In this document: positions 43,289-51,776 of the stretch, piece after piece
Layout of the letters: every line of letters begins with the position of its first letter
Numbering within the stretch: position 1 is the first letter of the stretch
Assembly: GCF_003182355.1 (NCBI RefSeq)
Contig: NZ_QGTW01000004.1
Coordinates: 310,001-374,000, forward strand
Direction: 5' to 3'
DNA: 64,000 nt
Source of the DNA: Cytobacillus oceanisediminis
GTDB lineage: Bacteria; Bacillota; Bacilli; Bacillales; Cytobacillaceae
Position numbers and translations under genes: made by a program
Notes under the pieces: generated by a model
Told to the model about the DNA's origin: nothing
Seen by the model: the letters and a program-made list of their open reading frames with translations, nothing else
Databases searched by the model: none

Positions 43289-44318
43289 ATTTTATCTGTC
43301 CGGAACGGACCGAGAGCCAGTCATCCAAATAGCCAGGCACCTTGCCGTCCGATGTAAGGTTGGCGTGTCCGCCCTTCAGCAGGTGAAATTTTTTATCTTT
43401 GCTTGAAACCAGGTCCATGGCAGGGAGAATTTGTTCCTTTGGTACAAGGCGGTCAAAGCTCGAAGCAATTGCAAGCAGATTGGCATTAATATTGCCTAAA
43501 TCAGCCTGTTTTCCATCGATAACCAGGCTGCCTTTAACAAGCTTGTTTTCTTTTCCCAGATCATGCAGAATTTGCTTTAAAGCGGCTCCAGCAAAAGGAA
43601 TATGATTGTTTGTCCAGTGGTTGAACCGCTTCCACCTTTTGGTGTATTCTTCATTATCGGCACGGCTCAGAAGGGATAAATAAGGGGAATAATAGATAGG
43701 CGATGTAACCAGCCGCATTCCCGATTTAATGGCCGGGGCAGGAATCAGTCCCCAGGCATCCAATATGGAATCCAGGTCAGCGTCAGTTTCACGCAATTCC
43801 TCTGCCCATTGGTCAAACGCGGGAACCATGCTGAAATCAATCGGTGCAACGGATAGGATCAAATTTTTAACAGGTTCTTCTGAAATTGCAGCATAGATGG
43901 CTGCAAAAGTGCCGCCCAGGCAAAAGCCCATAACCGTTATTTCATCTGCTTTGGCGTGGTATAGAGCTCTCCTGACCCCCTTCTGGATGTATTGGACAAC
44001 ATAGTCATCCATCGTGATGTCTTTATCCTCATAGCCTGGAATGCCGAAATCAAGCAAGTAAACATCATAGCCGCTATTGGTTAAGGCTTCGATTAAACTG
44101 TTCTGCGGTCCCAAATCAAGAATAAAAGCTTGATTTACAAGGGAATAAACAAGGAAAACTGGCACCCTATATTTTTTGTCAGCAGGCGCATAATGCCAGA
44201 GAACAGCTTTGTTTTTCTTCCATACAGCCGTACGGGGGGTTAATCCGGTTGCCGGTTCAGGCTGTTGGATGGTTTTGAAGAAACCTTGCAGTTTTTTAGA
44301 AAATGGATTTTCCGCCAT
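43287..44318 (-). CDS. phaC: Class IV PHA synthase catalytic subunit
   Basis: About 343 residues. The lipase-like box GFCLGG contains catalytic Cys133; Asp289 (SSFDRLVP) and His318 (KGGHANL) complete the triad. KKNKAVLWHYAP and VFLVYSLVNQAFILDLGPQNS match PhaC of B. megaterium type. It polymerises (R)-3-hydroxyacyl-CoA on the granule surface and needs PhaR. ATG 44318 starts one base after the phaR stop; an upstream TTG at 44369 would overlap phaR. The gene belongs to a reductase-phaR-phaC operon. Confidence 0.92.
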   Translation of the reverse strand: MAENPFSKKLQGFFKTIQQPEPATGLTPRTAVWKKNKAVLWHYAPADKKYRVPVFLVYSLVNQAFILDLGPQNSLIEALTNSGYDVYLLDFGIPGYEDKDITMDDYVVQYIQKGVRRALYHAKADEITVMGFCLGGTFAAIYAAISEEPVKNLILSVAPIDFSMVPAFDQWAEELRETDADLDSILDAWGLIPAPAIKSGMRLVTSPIYYSPYLSLLSRADNEEYTKRWKRFNHWTNNHIPFAGAALKQILHDLGKENKLVKGSLVIDGKQADLGNINANLLAIASSFDRLVPKEQILPAMDLVSSKDKKFHLLKGGHANLTSDGKVPGYLDDWLSVRSGQIK

Positions 44319-44319
44319 T

Positions 44320-44769
44320 TTATTGATCCGCGCTTTCACTGCTGCTGGAAGATTCCAATTCCTGGTCAAGGGTCTGTTTTAGATCCGAGAGAGCTTTAAG
44401 GATTTCATTCGGTTCAGATTTAGAATTTGATGATGAGGCGGCAAGCGATCTTTTTAACTCTTCCATCGATTGAGCCAAAGCCATTACTTTTTCATCGATC
44501 AGATCCATTTTTTCTTCCGCCTGAACAGTCAATTTAGCAGCATTTGCCACATCTGTTTTTGTAGGGAAATTAAGAGGGATGGATAGAGTTTCTATGGCGT
44601 GCTGCAGCTTTTTCATAGCGGCGGCTGCCACCTCCGAGCGGGTGAGCATATCTTTTAAAACATCTTCTTTATTAAGGGAGTTTTGGATTGAATCATTCAG
44701 CTCTTTCTCTACCTTCATCCCTACCTTTTTAATAGAGTTTAATAGGGCTTCTGTATGGTTTATGGTCAT
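44320..44769 (-). CDS. phaR: PHA synthase subunit PhaR (short form)
   Basis: About 149 residues, helical and coiled-coil-forming: LNFPTKTDVANAAKLTVQAEEKMDLIDEKV resembles the conserved region of PhaR/PhaE-type synthase subunits and phasins. B. megaterium PhaR is about 200 residues, so this is shorter. It ends in a Ser/Glu-rich tail (ELESSSSSESADQ). It sits directly before phaC, as expected of the class IV synthase partner. ATG 44769 is seven bases behind AAAGGAG; ATG 44775 is too close to it. Confidence 0.8.
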   Translation of the reverse strand: MTINHTEALLNSIKKVGMKVEKELNDSIQNSLNKEDVLKDMLTRSEVAAAAMKKLQHAIETLSIPLNFPTKTDVANAAKLTVQAEEKMDLIDEKVMALAQSMEELKRSLAASSSNSKSEPNEILKALSDLKQTLDQELESSSSSESADQ

Positions 44770-44852
44770 ATACATTCTCCTTTCTTTAAGATGCAGTTCT
44801 GAAAATCCGGTTCCCCTTTCTGAACCGTTATCATTGATTAAATTTTCAATAA

Positions 44853-45632
44853 CTAAAGTGATGCGGTCATGCCTCCGTCTACAACTAAAACCTGGCCTGT
44901 GACGTAATCGGAGGCTTTAGAGGATAGAAAGACAGCTGTCCCTTTTAAGTCCTCCTCATTGCCGAATCTTCCGGCAGGAATGTTTTTAAGGATAACAGAT
45001 CCTGATTTTTCTAATTCCTTTGTTATTTTGGTTGGAAAGAACCCGGGTGCGATTGCGTTCACCTGGATGCCTGAAGGGGCCAGTTTTACAGCCAAATCCT
45101 TTGTGAGGGAGATAACCGCTCCTTTGCTGGTACTATAAGCGACTGCGTCCAAGAAAGCCGAATGTGTTCCTCTCATGCCTGTTACTGATGATATATTGAT
45201 GATTTTTCCGCTTCCTTGTTTCTGCATCACCTTAGCAGCAGCCTGAGAAAATAAAAACATGCCTTTTAGATTCACATTCATCACTTTGTCCCATTTATCA
45301 GCAGGCAGTTCCAGTACGGGAGCAATCCATGATGTGCCGCTATTGTTAATGAGGATATCAATGCTGCCGAATTTGCCTAGAGTTTCATTGATTACTTTCT
45401 GAATGTCTTCTTCATTCGTAATGTCACACTCAATGGCAAGCGATTTAATGCCTCTTCCAGTTAAACTGCTGCTGACGCGCTCGCATGCTTCGAGATTGCG
45501 TGAGCACACTACAATATTTGCGCCTGCGTCTCCAAGTGCATTTGCCATTTGCTCGCCGAGTCCCCGTCCGCCGCCTGTCACGATTGCAGTTTTATTTTCT
45601 AAATGAAATAATTCATTCAGTTCCAATGTCAT
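44853..45632 (-). CDS. phaB: SDR-family reductase, probable acetoacetyl-CoA reductase
   Basis: 259 residues, classical short-chain dehydrogenase. TGGGRGLGEQ (19-28) binds the cofactor, NNSG is at 96-99, and the catalytic set is Ser149, Tyr166 and Lys170 (YSTSK). In the pha context the expected reaction is NADPH-dependent reduction of acetoacetyl-CoA to (R)-3-hydroxybutyryl-CoA. General SDR similarity alone would not prove this. The ATG at 45632 abuts GGGAGGG; TTG 45626 has better spacing and may be the true start. Confidence 0.82.
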   Translation of the reverse strand: MTLELNELFHLENKTAIVTGGGRGLGEQMANALGDAGANIVVCSRNLEACERVSSSLTGRGIKSLAIECDITNEEDIQKVINETLGKFGSIDILINNSGTSWIAPVLELPADKWDKVMNVNLKGMFLFSQAAAKVMQKQGSGKIINISSVTGMRGTHSAFLDAVAYSTSKGAVISLTKDLAVKLAPSGIQVNAIAPGFFPTKITKELEKSGSVILKNIPAGRFGNEEDLKGTAVFLSSKASDYVTGQVLVVDGGMTASL

Positions 45633-45812
45633 CCCTCCCTTGAAGAAAATTATGTCACGCTTCTAGCGGATTCATTTTAAAATAGGATTCGATATAGTAT
45701 AGACAAGCAGATCCCTTGTGGTTCCAAAATTGGTTTTTTCGCCTTGTCCCAAAATGTATAAGGAAGAAGGAAAGAGAAAAGGATGAATAATAAACTTGAG
45801 GGAGGCAGAAAC

Positions 45813-46058
45813 ATGAATAGGGAGCGAATCGAGGAAATCTTTGATGAATCTGGCTCTCCGTTGCTTAACAGCGGACTGGCATTTAAAATCTGGCTGAAGG
45901 GGGAATGGGATTCGGAAGGTGGGGAGGATATAGCGGACTTTCTGAATGTTTTTTCCTTTGTTGAGGAAAATGAGCTATATGCAGATGAACTTCTCTGTCA
46001 CTATCGCATTTTTAAATATATTACGGAAAAAAATGACCTTTCTTTTTTCTCGTGGTAA
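45813..46058 (+). CDS. Small acidic protein, unrecognised
   Basis: 81 residues, strongly acidic, soluble, without Cys motifs or signal peptide: MNRERIEEIFDESG, FKIWLKGEWDSEGGEDIADF, then EENELYADELLCHYRIFKYI. I do not recognise a family. ATG 45813 follows GAGGGAGG at good spacing; an earlier in-frame ATG at 45783 has a weaker AAAAGG. A strong terminator follows, and it is divergent from the pha operon. Confidence 0.72.
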   Translation: MNRERIEEIFDESGSPLLNSGLAFKIWLKGEWDSEGGEDIADFLNVFSFVEENELYADELLCHYRIFKYITEKNDLSFFSW

Positions 46059-46059
46059 A

Positions 46060-46099
46060 CAAAAACAAACACAGATCAGAGACCTGTGTTTGTTTTTGA
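46060..46099. terminator. Strong bidirectional terminator
   Basis: CAAAAACAAACACAG and CTGTGTTTGTTTTTG form a 15-bp stem around ATCAGAGAC. Confidence 0.92.
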
Positions 46100-46106
46100 A
46101 AATATA

Positions 46107-46148
46107 TGTCTAGCTCCAGCGCCTTGGTCAGGCGCTGGCCCTTTTCCT
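46107..46148. repeat. Dispersed repeat family B, minimal copy
   Basis: TGTCTAGCTCCAGCGCCTTG, then TCAGGCGCTGG and CCCTTTTCC. The CAGCGCCT/AGGCGCTG parts form a hairpin. The first 17 bases are identical to the start of copy 1 at 15327. Confidence 0.65.
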
Positions 46149-46149
46149 A

Positions 46150-47559
46150 TTAACTAGCCATTTTATGCTGCTTTTTAGCTGCTTTATAGTGGTTTTCAAA
46201 GAATTCGTTCGTATCTTTCACAACTACTTTACTAAGCAGGATTAAGGCAATTAAGTTCGGAATCATCATTAATGCGTTTGCCATGTCAGCGAAAGCCCAA
46301 ACCGTTGTCAGGTTTGCAACCGCTCCAATTCCAGTGGCAAGAATGTAAATTCCGCGGTATCCCATAATTCCTTTTGTTCCAACAAGGTATTCAAAGCACT
46401 TTTCACCGTAAACATACCAGCCGACAATTGTGGAAAAACCGAAGAAGATAACAGAGAACGCCACAATGTATTCGCCAATAGTGCCAAGTGCGTGTGCAAA
46501 GGCTGCACTTGTTAATGCACCGCCGTCAAGATTGGCTTCGTGCTGTACACCTGATAGCAATCCGCCTGTTGTATCCCAGAAACCTGTAATAATAAGAACT
46601 AATCCAGTCATAGTACAAACAACAATTGTCACAATAAAAGTACCTGTCATCGCTACTAGCGCCTGTTTAACAGGGTGATCTGTTTTTGCATTTCCGGCAA
46701 TTAGGGCTGCTGTACCAAGACCGGCTTCATTTGAGAAGATTCCTCTTGATACACCATTTTTAATCGCTTCAGATACTACAACACCGACAAACCCGCCAGT
46801 TGCAGCAACCGGATTGAAAGCATAATAGAAAATTGTTTCGAAACCAGGGATTATCTGGTCGTAGTTAACCGCTAGAATAATCAAGGCTCCGCCAATATAA
46901 AGCACTGCCATAATCGGTACAAAGAAACCTGCAACTGTACTGATGCGCTGAATTCCGCCAAAAATAATTAACGCAGCAAGTACTGCCAAAACAATACCTG
47001 TAATCCAATTACTAACGCCAAAAGAAGTATCCATCACTGCTGCGATTGTGTTAGATTGAACGCTGTTTCCAATTCCAAGGGCCGCAAAAGCACCAAAGAT
47101 AGCAAATGCAACGGCAAGCCACTTGAACTTTCTGCCAAGGCCGCGCTCTACATAATACATAGGTCCGCTTGAGTACTCGCCATTCGCGTTTTTCACACGG
47201 TATTTCATGGCCAATAAGGCTTCTGCATATTTAGTTGCCATTCCCAGTAAGCCAACGATCCACATCCAAAAAATGGCTCCAGGTCCCCCTAGCGTGATCG
47301 CGGTTGCTACACCGGCAATATTACCGTTCCCGATTGTAGCTGCCAAAGCTGTCATAAGGGCTTTGAAGTTACTAACATCACCCTCATCGTTAGAGGAAGC
47401 CTGCCCTTCCTTTGTAAATCCTAATTTAAATGCATACAGGAGCCTTCTGAACTGAAGGCCTTTCAGCATGAATGTTAAAAGAACACCAGTACCAAAAAGT
47501 AAAACCAAACTTGGTGTGCCCCAAAGCACCCCGTTAATTTTATTAAGCGTTTCAAGCAT
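46150..47559 (-). CDS. Alanine/glycine:cation symporter (AGCS family)
   Basis: 469 residues with about eleven membrane segments. AGCS signatures include GNIAGVATAITLGGPGAIFWMW, GPMYYVERGLGRKFK and GIFSNEAGLGTAALIAG. It imports alanine or glycine with Na+ (AlsT-like). It lies next to adeR and ald, so alanine uptake coupled to alanine catabolism is likely. ATG 47559 follows GGGAGGCG. A consensus CcpA site lies just upstream of the ribosome binding site. Confidence 0.93.
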   Translation of the reverse strand: MLETLNKINGVLWGTPSLVLLFGTGVLLTFMLKGLQFRRLLYAFKLGFTKEGQASSNDEGDVSNFKALMTALAATIGNGNIAGVATAITLGGPGAIFWMWIVGLLGMATKYAEALLAMKYRVKNANGEYSSGPMYYVERGLGRKFKWLAVAFAIFGAFAALGIGNSVQSNTIAAVMDTSFGVSNWITGIVLAVLAALIIFGGIQRISTVAGFFVPIMAVLYIGGALIILAVNYDQIIPGFETIFYYAFNPVAATGGFVGVVVSEAIKNGVSRGIFSNEAGLGTAALIAGNAKTDHPVKQALVAMTGTFIVTIVVCTMTGLVLIITGFWDTTGGLLSGVQHEANLDGGALTSAAFAHALGTIGEYIVAFSVIFFGFSTIVGWYVYGEKCFEYLVGTKGIMGYRGIYILATGIGAVANLTTVWAFADMANALMMIPNLIALILLSKVVVKDTNEFFENHYKAAKKQHKMAS

Positions 47560-47577
47560 AAAATCGTCGCCTCCCAG

Positions 47578-47593
47578 TTGTTAACGCTTTCAA
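47578..47593 (-). promoter_or_regulatory. CcpA (cre) site upstream of the alanine symporter gene
   Basis: Reverse strand TTGAAAGCGTTAACAA matches the cre consensus WTGNAARCGNWWWCAW at every position. It lies 19-34 bases before the start codon, where bound CcpA would repress. Confidence 0.7.
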
Positions 47594-47714
47594 TTCTTGT
47601 AAAATAGACTAATAAACTATGAAATTTTTGTGAACAAGTTCTATTGTAAAATTATCGGAATATAACTTCAACCCATTTTCATGAATTAAAACTATTGAGA
47701 ATTTTATAAAAACA

Positions 47715-47748
47715 GGTACCAGGTACCACCCGAATTTTGTCGAATCGC
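47715..47748. repeat. GGTACCAGGTACC / TTTTGTCGAA repeat-like element
   Basis: CAGGTACCAGGTACCACCC, then GAATTTTGTCGAATCG: two palindromic elements close together. I recall similar strings scattered between genes in other Bacillaceae. Only this copy occurs in the window. Confidence 0.35.
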
Positions 47749-47878
47749 CATTATGGCTTTGGTAGAGTGATGGGGGTGGAATGAGGTATAATATTATAGG
47801 TAAGAAATAGTGTTATTGGGTTTTTAAAAGCATATTAATTATTAAAATTTATTTTAGTGGTTTAAAGGGGTTTTAGGA

Positions 47879-49135
47879 TTGGGTCAAGATAAAATGGGAA
47901 AAGATCCGTTTAAGAGGACGTTTGGCAATCTCGAGGAATTGGTTGATAAGATTCGGGATGTTTTGGAATGTCCGGTTACAATTGAGGATGTCAATCATCG
48001 CCTGCTTGCCTACAGTACGCATGACGATCAGACGGATACGGCCAGAATTGCGACGATTATCAGCAGAAAGGTGCCGGAAAAGGTAATCAACCGTTTATGG
48101 AAGGAGGGGATGATTCCCCAGCTGATGCAAAGCGGTGAACCATTGAGGATTACGGAAATAAAGGAAATCGGCCTTGGCAATCGGGTAGCAATCTCCATCC
48201 GCAATCATAATGAAGTGCTCGGCTATATTTGGGTTGTGGAGGAAGAAACCCTCTTAACAGAAAGCAAGCTGAACCTTCTTAAGTTGGCTGCCCAGTCTGC
48301 AAGGACCGAACTGTTAAAATTAAACTCGCAAAAAAAGAAAAGAGTGGAAGGGTACCAGGACTTTTTCTGGGAGCTTTTAACCGGCCACTTCCAAAACCAT
48401 AATGAAATTTTGGGCAGATTTGAGGACTTAAGTATTAAACCTCCATCACCCTTTGCGGTTCTAGTCTTTCAATTTAAGGAAGAAATCAATTCAAAAATCG
48501 AACAGAATATTATTTACCTGATTACAACAAGCCAGAAAATTAATATTACCTTTTATGCAGGGATGGGGAATGAGTTTATCATCCTGGCAGCACCGCCGGA
48601 ACCTTCCTTATCCGAAAAAACGTTCACTGAGTTCATCCAGTTCTTCATCGATCAAATGAAGACCCGGTTTAACATCGATCACATTAGCGGAGCGACAGGA
48701 ACTATCTATGAACGTTATGAAAAAGTAGAAAAAAGCTATCAGGAGGCATTAAAGGTTCTTCGGCTTAAAGATCAATTTAAAGATGAAATCCAGCAGATTT
48801 ACAGCTATCAGCAGCTCGGCATTTTCCGCTATCTTGATGCTATTCTGGAGAAAAAGCGGACAGAGCCTTATGAGCACCCGGGTATCGAAAAGCTGATCAA
48901 ATACGACGCTGAGCATCGAACCAATTTATTAGCGACTCTGGAAGCTTTTATCGACCATGACAGCAATGTAAATGAAACAGCAAAAAAACTTCATGTCCAT
49001 ATGAACACACTTAACTATCGGTTAAAGAGAATCACGGAGATCGGCGAAATCGATTTAAAAAATACGAATACCAAGCTTTCCTTATATCTTGAATTGAAAA
49101 TGAAGCGTTTGGAAAAAAAAAGCCCTCATTTGTAG
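47879..49135 (+). CDS. adeR: AdeR, PucR/CdaR-type activator of alanine dehydrogenase
   Basis: 418 residues. The N-terminal 140 residues form a GAF-like sensor (LEELVDKIRDVLECPVTIEDV, HNEVLGYIWVVEE); a linker with YQDFFWELLTGHF follows; the C-terminal PucR-type helix-turn-helix is at about 350-405 (NVNETAKKLHVHMNTLNYRL). AdeR activates ald in B. subtilis, and ald is the next gene. The start is TTG 47879 with AAAGGGG upstream. The stop lies within the terminator hairpin. Confidence 0.9.
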   Translation: MGQDKMGKDPFKRTFGNLEELVDKIRDVLECPVTIEDVNHRLLAYSTHDDQTDTARIATIISRKVPEKVINRLWKEGMIPQLMQSGEPLRITEIKEIGLGNRVAISIRNHNEVLGYIWVVEEETLLTESKLNLLKLAAQSARTELLKLNSQKKKRVEGYQDFFWELLTGHFQNHNEILGRFEDLSIKPPSPFAVLVFQFKEEINSKIEQNIIYLITTSQKINITFYAGMGNEFIILAAPPEPSLSEKTFTEFIQFFIDQMKTRFNIDHISGATGTIYERYEKVEKSYQEALKVLRLKDQFKDEIQQIYSYQQLGIFRYLDAILEKKRTEPYEHPGIEKLIKYDAEHRTNLLATLEAFIDHDSNVNETAKKLHVHMNTLNYRLKRITEIGEIDLKNTNTKLSLYLELKMKRLEKKSPHL

Positions 49136-49160
49136 ATTTCCACAAATGAAGGCTTTTTCA
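49123..49160 (+). terminator. Terminator overlapping the adeR stop
   Basis: AAAAGCCCTCATTTGT pairs with ACAAATGAAGGCTTTTT; the stop codon is in the loop side. Confidence 0.9.
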
Positions 49161-49176
49161 TTTTACCGAATCAACA

Positions 49177-49206
49177 ATGACAGCGCTTTAATAAAATTAT
49201 TATACT
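49177..49206 (+). promoter_or_regulatory. Promoter of ald
   Basis: ATGACA (49177-49182), an 18-base spacer and TATACT (49201-49206), 46 bases before the ald start. Confidence 0.55.
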
Positions 49207-49252
49207 GATTATAGTAAATTTCATACTTGATAGATTGAAAGGGGATTTTTCC

Positions 49253-50383
49253 ATGATTATTGGAGTACCTAAAGAAATTAAAAACAACGAGAACCGTGTT
49301 GCTGCAACACCAGCAAGCGTTGATGCATTAGTTAAATCCGGACATAAAGTACTTGTTGAAATCGATGCTGGGGTTGGAAGCGGTTTCACTAATGAAGATT
49401 ATACAGAAGTTGGAGCTGTTATTGTAGACACTGCGGCAGAAGCATGGGCTGCTGAAATGGTTATGAAGGTTAAAGAGCCTCTTCCATCCGAATATGGCTA
49501 TTTCCGCGAAGGTTTGGTGCTTTTCACATATCTTCACCTTGCAGCTGAACCTGAGCTTGCAAAGGCATTAACTGAAAAAGGCGTTATTGCAATTGCCTAT
49601 GAAACAGTTGAAGTGAACCGTACATTGCCTCTTCTAACTCCAATGAGTGAAGTGGCAGGACGCATGGCTTCTCAAATTGGGGCTCAATTCCTTCAAAAAA
49701 CAAATGGCGGTATGGGAATCCTCTTAGCAGGCGTTCCTGGCGTATCCCGCGGCAAAGTGACAATCGTTGGCGGCGGTGTAGTAGGAATCAATGCTGCAAA
49801 AATGGCAATCGGCCTTGGCGCACAGGTTACAATTATTGACCTAAGCCCAGAGCGACTTCGCCAGCTTGACGATATTTTCGGAAACAGCATTCAAACGTTA
49901 ATGTCAAACCCATTCAACATCGCACAAGCGGTTAAAGATGCAGATCTTGTCATCGGTGCCGTTCTGATCCCAGGAGCAAAAGCACCTAAGCTTGTAACAG
50001 AAGAAATGATCAAAACAATGAAGCCAGGTTCTGTAGTTGTTGACGTGGCAATCGATCAGGGCGGTATTTTCGAAACTGTTGACCATATTACAACTCACGA
50101 CAACCCAACTTATGAAAAGCATGGCGTTGTACACTATGCAGTTGCGAACATGCCTGGTGCAGTTCCAAGAACATCTACAATCGCTCTTACAAACGTTACA
50201 ATTAACTACGCTCTGCAAATTGCCAACAAGGGTGTTGTAAAAGCAATTGAAGATAACGCTGCACTTAAGCTTGGGGTTAACGTTGTAAACGGAAGCATCA
50301 CATACCCAGCGGTTGCAAAAGATCTTGGCTATGACTACATTACAGTAGAAGAAGCATTTGCTAAAGTAAAGGCAGCTAACTAA
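49253..50383 (+). CDS. ald: Alanine dehydrogenase
   Basis: 376 residues. It catalyses NAD-dependent oxidative deamination of L-alanine to pyruvate and ammonia. [20 protein letters not shown] with Arg15, catalytic Lys74 (MKVKEPLP) and His95 (YLHLAAEP), and the NAD-binding [14 protein letters not shown] are all present. It lies downstream of its activator adeR and near the symporter, forming an alanine-use unit. In B. subtilis ald is needed for sporulation on alanine. ATG 49253 follows AAAGGGG; six in-frame codons upstream are not needed. Confidence 0.97.
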   Translation: MIIGVPKEIKNNENRVAATPASVDALVKSGHKVLVEIDAGVGSGFTNEDYTEVGAVIVDTAAEAWAAEMVMKVKEPLPSEYGYFREGLVLFTYLHLAAEPELAKALTEKGVIAIAYETVEVNRTLPLLTPMSEVAGRMASQIGAQFLQKTNGGMGILLAGVPGVSRGKVTIVGGGVVGINAAKMAIGLGAQVTIIDLSPERLRQLDDIFGNSIQTLMSNPFNIAQAVKDADLVIGAVLIPGAKAPKLVTEEMIKTMKPGSVVVDVAIDQGGIFETVDHITTHDNPTYEKHGVVHYAVANMPGAVPRTSTIALTNVTINYALQIANKGVVKAIEDNAALKLGVNVVNGSITYPAVAKDLGYDYITVEEAFAKVKAAN

Positions 50384-50390
50384 TATTTTT

Positions 50391-50426
50391 AACCCCCTTG
50401 GCTGATTAGGCTAAGGGGGTTTTTGC
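50391..50426 (+). terminator. Terminator of ald
   Basis: AACCCCCTT and AAGGGGGTT around a short loop, followed by five T. Confidence 0.88.
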
Positions 50427-50539
50427 TTAAAAATTATAGAGAAAGTATAGTTACCAAATTTTCCTTGTTTAAACCCCACCAAAAATGGAGGTCATGCTGC
50501 GAATATTTATAACAAGGTTGGTAAGCCTTATTATTTCCT

Positions 50540-50573
50540 CCCTTTCCTTATTCAATAGGAAAGGGCTTTTTTA
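50540..50573 (+). terminator. Orphan terminator hairpin
   Basis: CCCTTTCCT and AGGAAAGGG pair around TATTCAAT, followed by six T. No gene ends directly upstream; a short untranslated RNA or a decayed gene between 50430 and 50540 could explain it. Confidence 0.6.
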
Positions 50574-50636
50574 TGCTGCCCTTTAGGACACTCCTTTTTC
50601 AATAGATAAGAATTTGTATATTTGAACTTCGAAAGC

Positions 50637-50705
50637 TGTCTAGCTCGAGCATTTGCCCCCTCGAGGTGTCAGGGGTGGGCAAGGCGCTTGTGCTTTTCTT
50701 AATAG
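50637..50705. repeat. Dispersed repeat family B, short copy
   Basis: TGTCTAGCTCGAGCATTTG, then CCCCTCGAGGTGTC, GGGGTGGGCAAGGCGC and TTGTGCTTTTCTTAATAG. Its ends align with copy 1 at 15327-15511; the middle is deleted. Confidence 0.7.
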
Positions 50706-50773
50706 CCCACTCAAAATGCGGACATCTGCATATTAAATAGAGAAGGGATTGAAAAACAAGGAGGTTACCCAAT

Positions 50774-51019
50774 ATGCATCACTATAGAAGCCCTTATTAT
50801 CGCGGGGGCGACAGATTCTTTTTAGGAGGACCGTTTATCGGAGGTCTGCTGGGAGGATTTTTGGGAGGCGGATTAGGAGCAGCATTATTTACTCCTCGGC
50901 CATTCTATGGTCCGCCACGGCCATTCTATGGACCACCGGCACCCTTTTACGGTCCGTATGGCGGCGGATACCCGGGTTACGGCCCTTATGGATACGGAGG
51001 AAGTCCTTATTATCGATAA
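50774..51019 (+). CDS. Small Gly/Pro/Tyr-rich protein
   Basis: 81 residues: a basic Tyr/His-rich start (MHHYRSPYYRGG), a glycine-rich hydrophobic segment (GGPFIGGLLGGFLGGGLGAA) that could span or associate with a membrane, then three copies of PFYGPP-type repeats and GGGYPGYGPYGYGG. Such composition is typical of small spore-coat or cell-surface proteins, but the family is not identified. The ribosome binding site AAGGAGG is excellent. Its own terminator follows. Confidence 0.78.
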   Translation: MHHYRSPYYRGGDRFFLGGPFIGGLLGGFLGGGLGAALFTPRPFYGPPRPFYGPPAPFYGPYGGGYPGYGPYGYGGSPYYR

Positions 51020-51025
51020 AAAGTT

Positions 51026-51056
51026 AAAGCTCTCTGGCTGGAGAGCTTTTTATTTT
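51026..51056 (+). terminator. Terminator of the Gly/Tyr-rich gene
   Basis: AAAGCTCTC and GAGAGCTTT pair around TGGCTG, with a T-rich run. Confidence 0.85.
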
Positions 51057-51077
51057 ATTCACGAAATTAATCTTCCT

Positions 51078-51494
51078 CTACATCCACCGAAGCTTAAGCG
51101 TCAAATCACAGCATTTCACGTTATCTTCCTTCTCGGATTCGAAATGCAGGGTGAGGCCATCTGGGGTATACGACACAGAAGGTACTTGGGAAATCCCTGT
51201 CGATTTTATCATCTTTTCGACTTCACTCATTTTGGACTGTTGGGCAGCTGACATCAGTTCATACGAAAACTTCTTTGATTCCGCCATATTTACCAGCAAA
51301 GTGCTGGCATTCCTCATAAGAATTTCCATTTTTTTAGCCGAGCTTATAAAGATCTCGGGATCAACCCCAGGAATTGTCCTGTAGAAATATACAGGATGGT
51401 AAGAGCCTTGATAATTTGCAGGATAATGCCAGCTGCCATGGGTTGGCGGATATGGTCCTGGCCTTGGATATCGAAAGTAATAATAGGGGTACAT
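51078..51494 (-). CDS. Tyr/Pro-rich N-terminus protein, possibly spore-associated
   Basis: 138 residues. The first 40 are Tyr/Pro-rich (MYPYYYFRYPRPGPYPP), followed by a helical segment (ISSAKKMEILMRNASTLLVN) and a C-terminal beta-rich part containing the pair KCCDL. The start composition resembles YppG/YuzC-like spore proteins, but I cannot assign a family. ATG 51494 lies nine bases after AAAGGGG; the 16 codons upstream are unlikely to be translated. It is convergent with the Gly/Tyr-rich gene. Confidence 0.72.
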   Translation of the reverse strand: MYPYYYFRYPRPGPYPPTHGSWHYPANYQGSYHPVYFYRTIPGVDPEIFISSAKKMEILMRNASTLLVNMAESKKFSYELMSAAQQSKMSEVEKMIKSTGISQVPSVSYTPDGLTLHFESEKEDNVKCCDLTLKLRWM

Positions 51495-51776
51495 CCGGTT
51501 CTGCCCCTTTCTGTCATATATAGTCAATGCACGCATTCCCAATATATGAAAAAATAGCTTTTCCTATGAGAGGCATTTTATGAAATGTTGCGAAACCCAA
51601 ATTCACTCTTTGTCCTCCGTCATAGAAAAAAGGCATTCGCATATGGTTGCTTTAGAAGGGCAAATCTTAAAAGGATTGATATAATAATTAAAGGGGTAAA
51701 GGAAGGGAATGAAGAATATATAAGTGCGTATTAATGAAATCCGGGAACGCAATTAAAACAGGATAGGAGGCCCCAT

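Noticed and set aside
50461-50585. Short frame from ATG 50495 behind TGGAGGTC
   Set aside because: Spacing between site and ATG is two bases, and it runs through the terminator hairpin.
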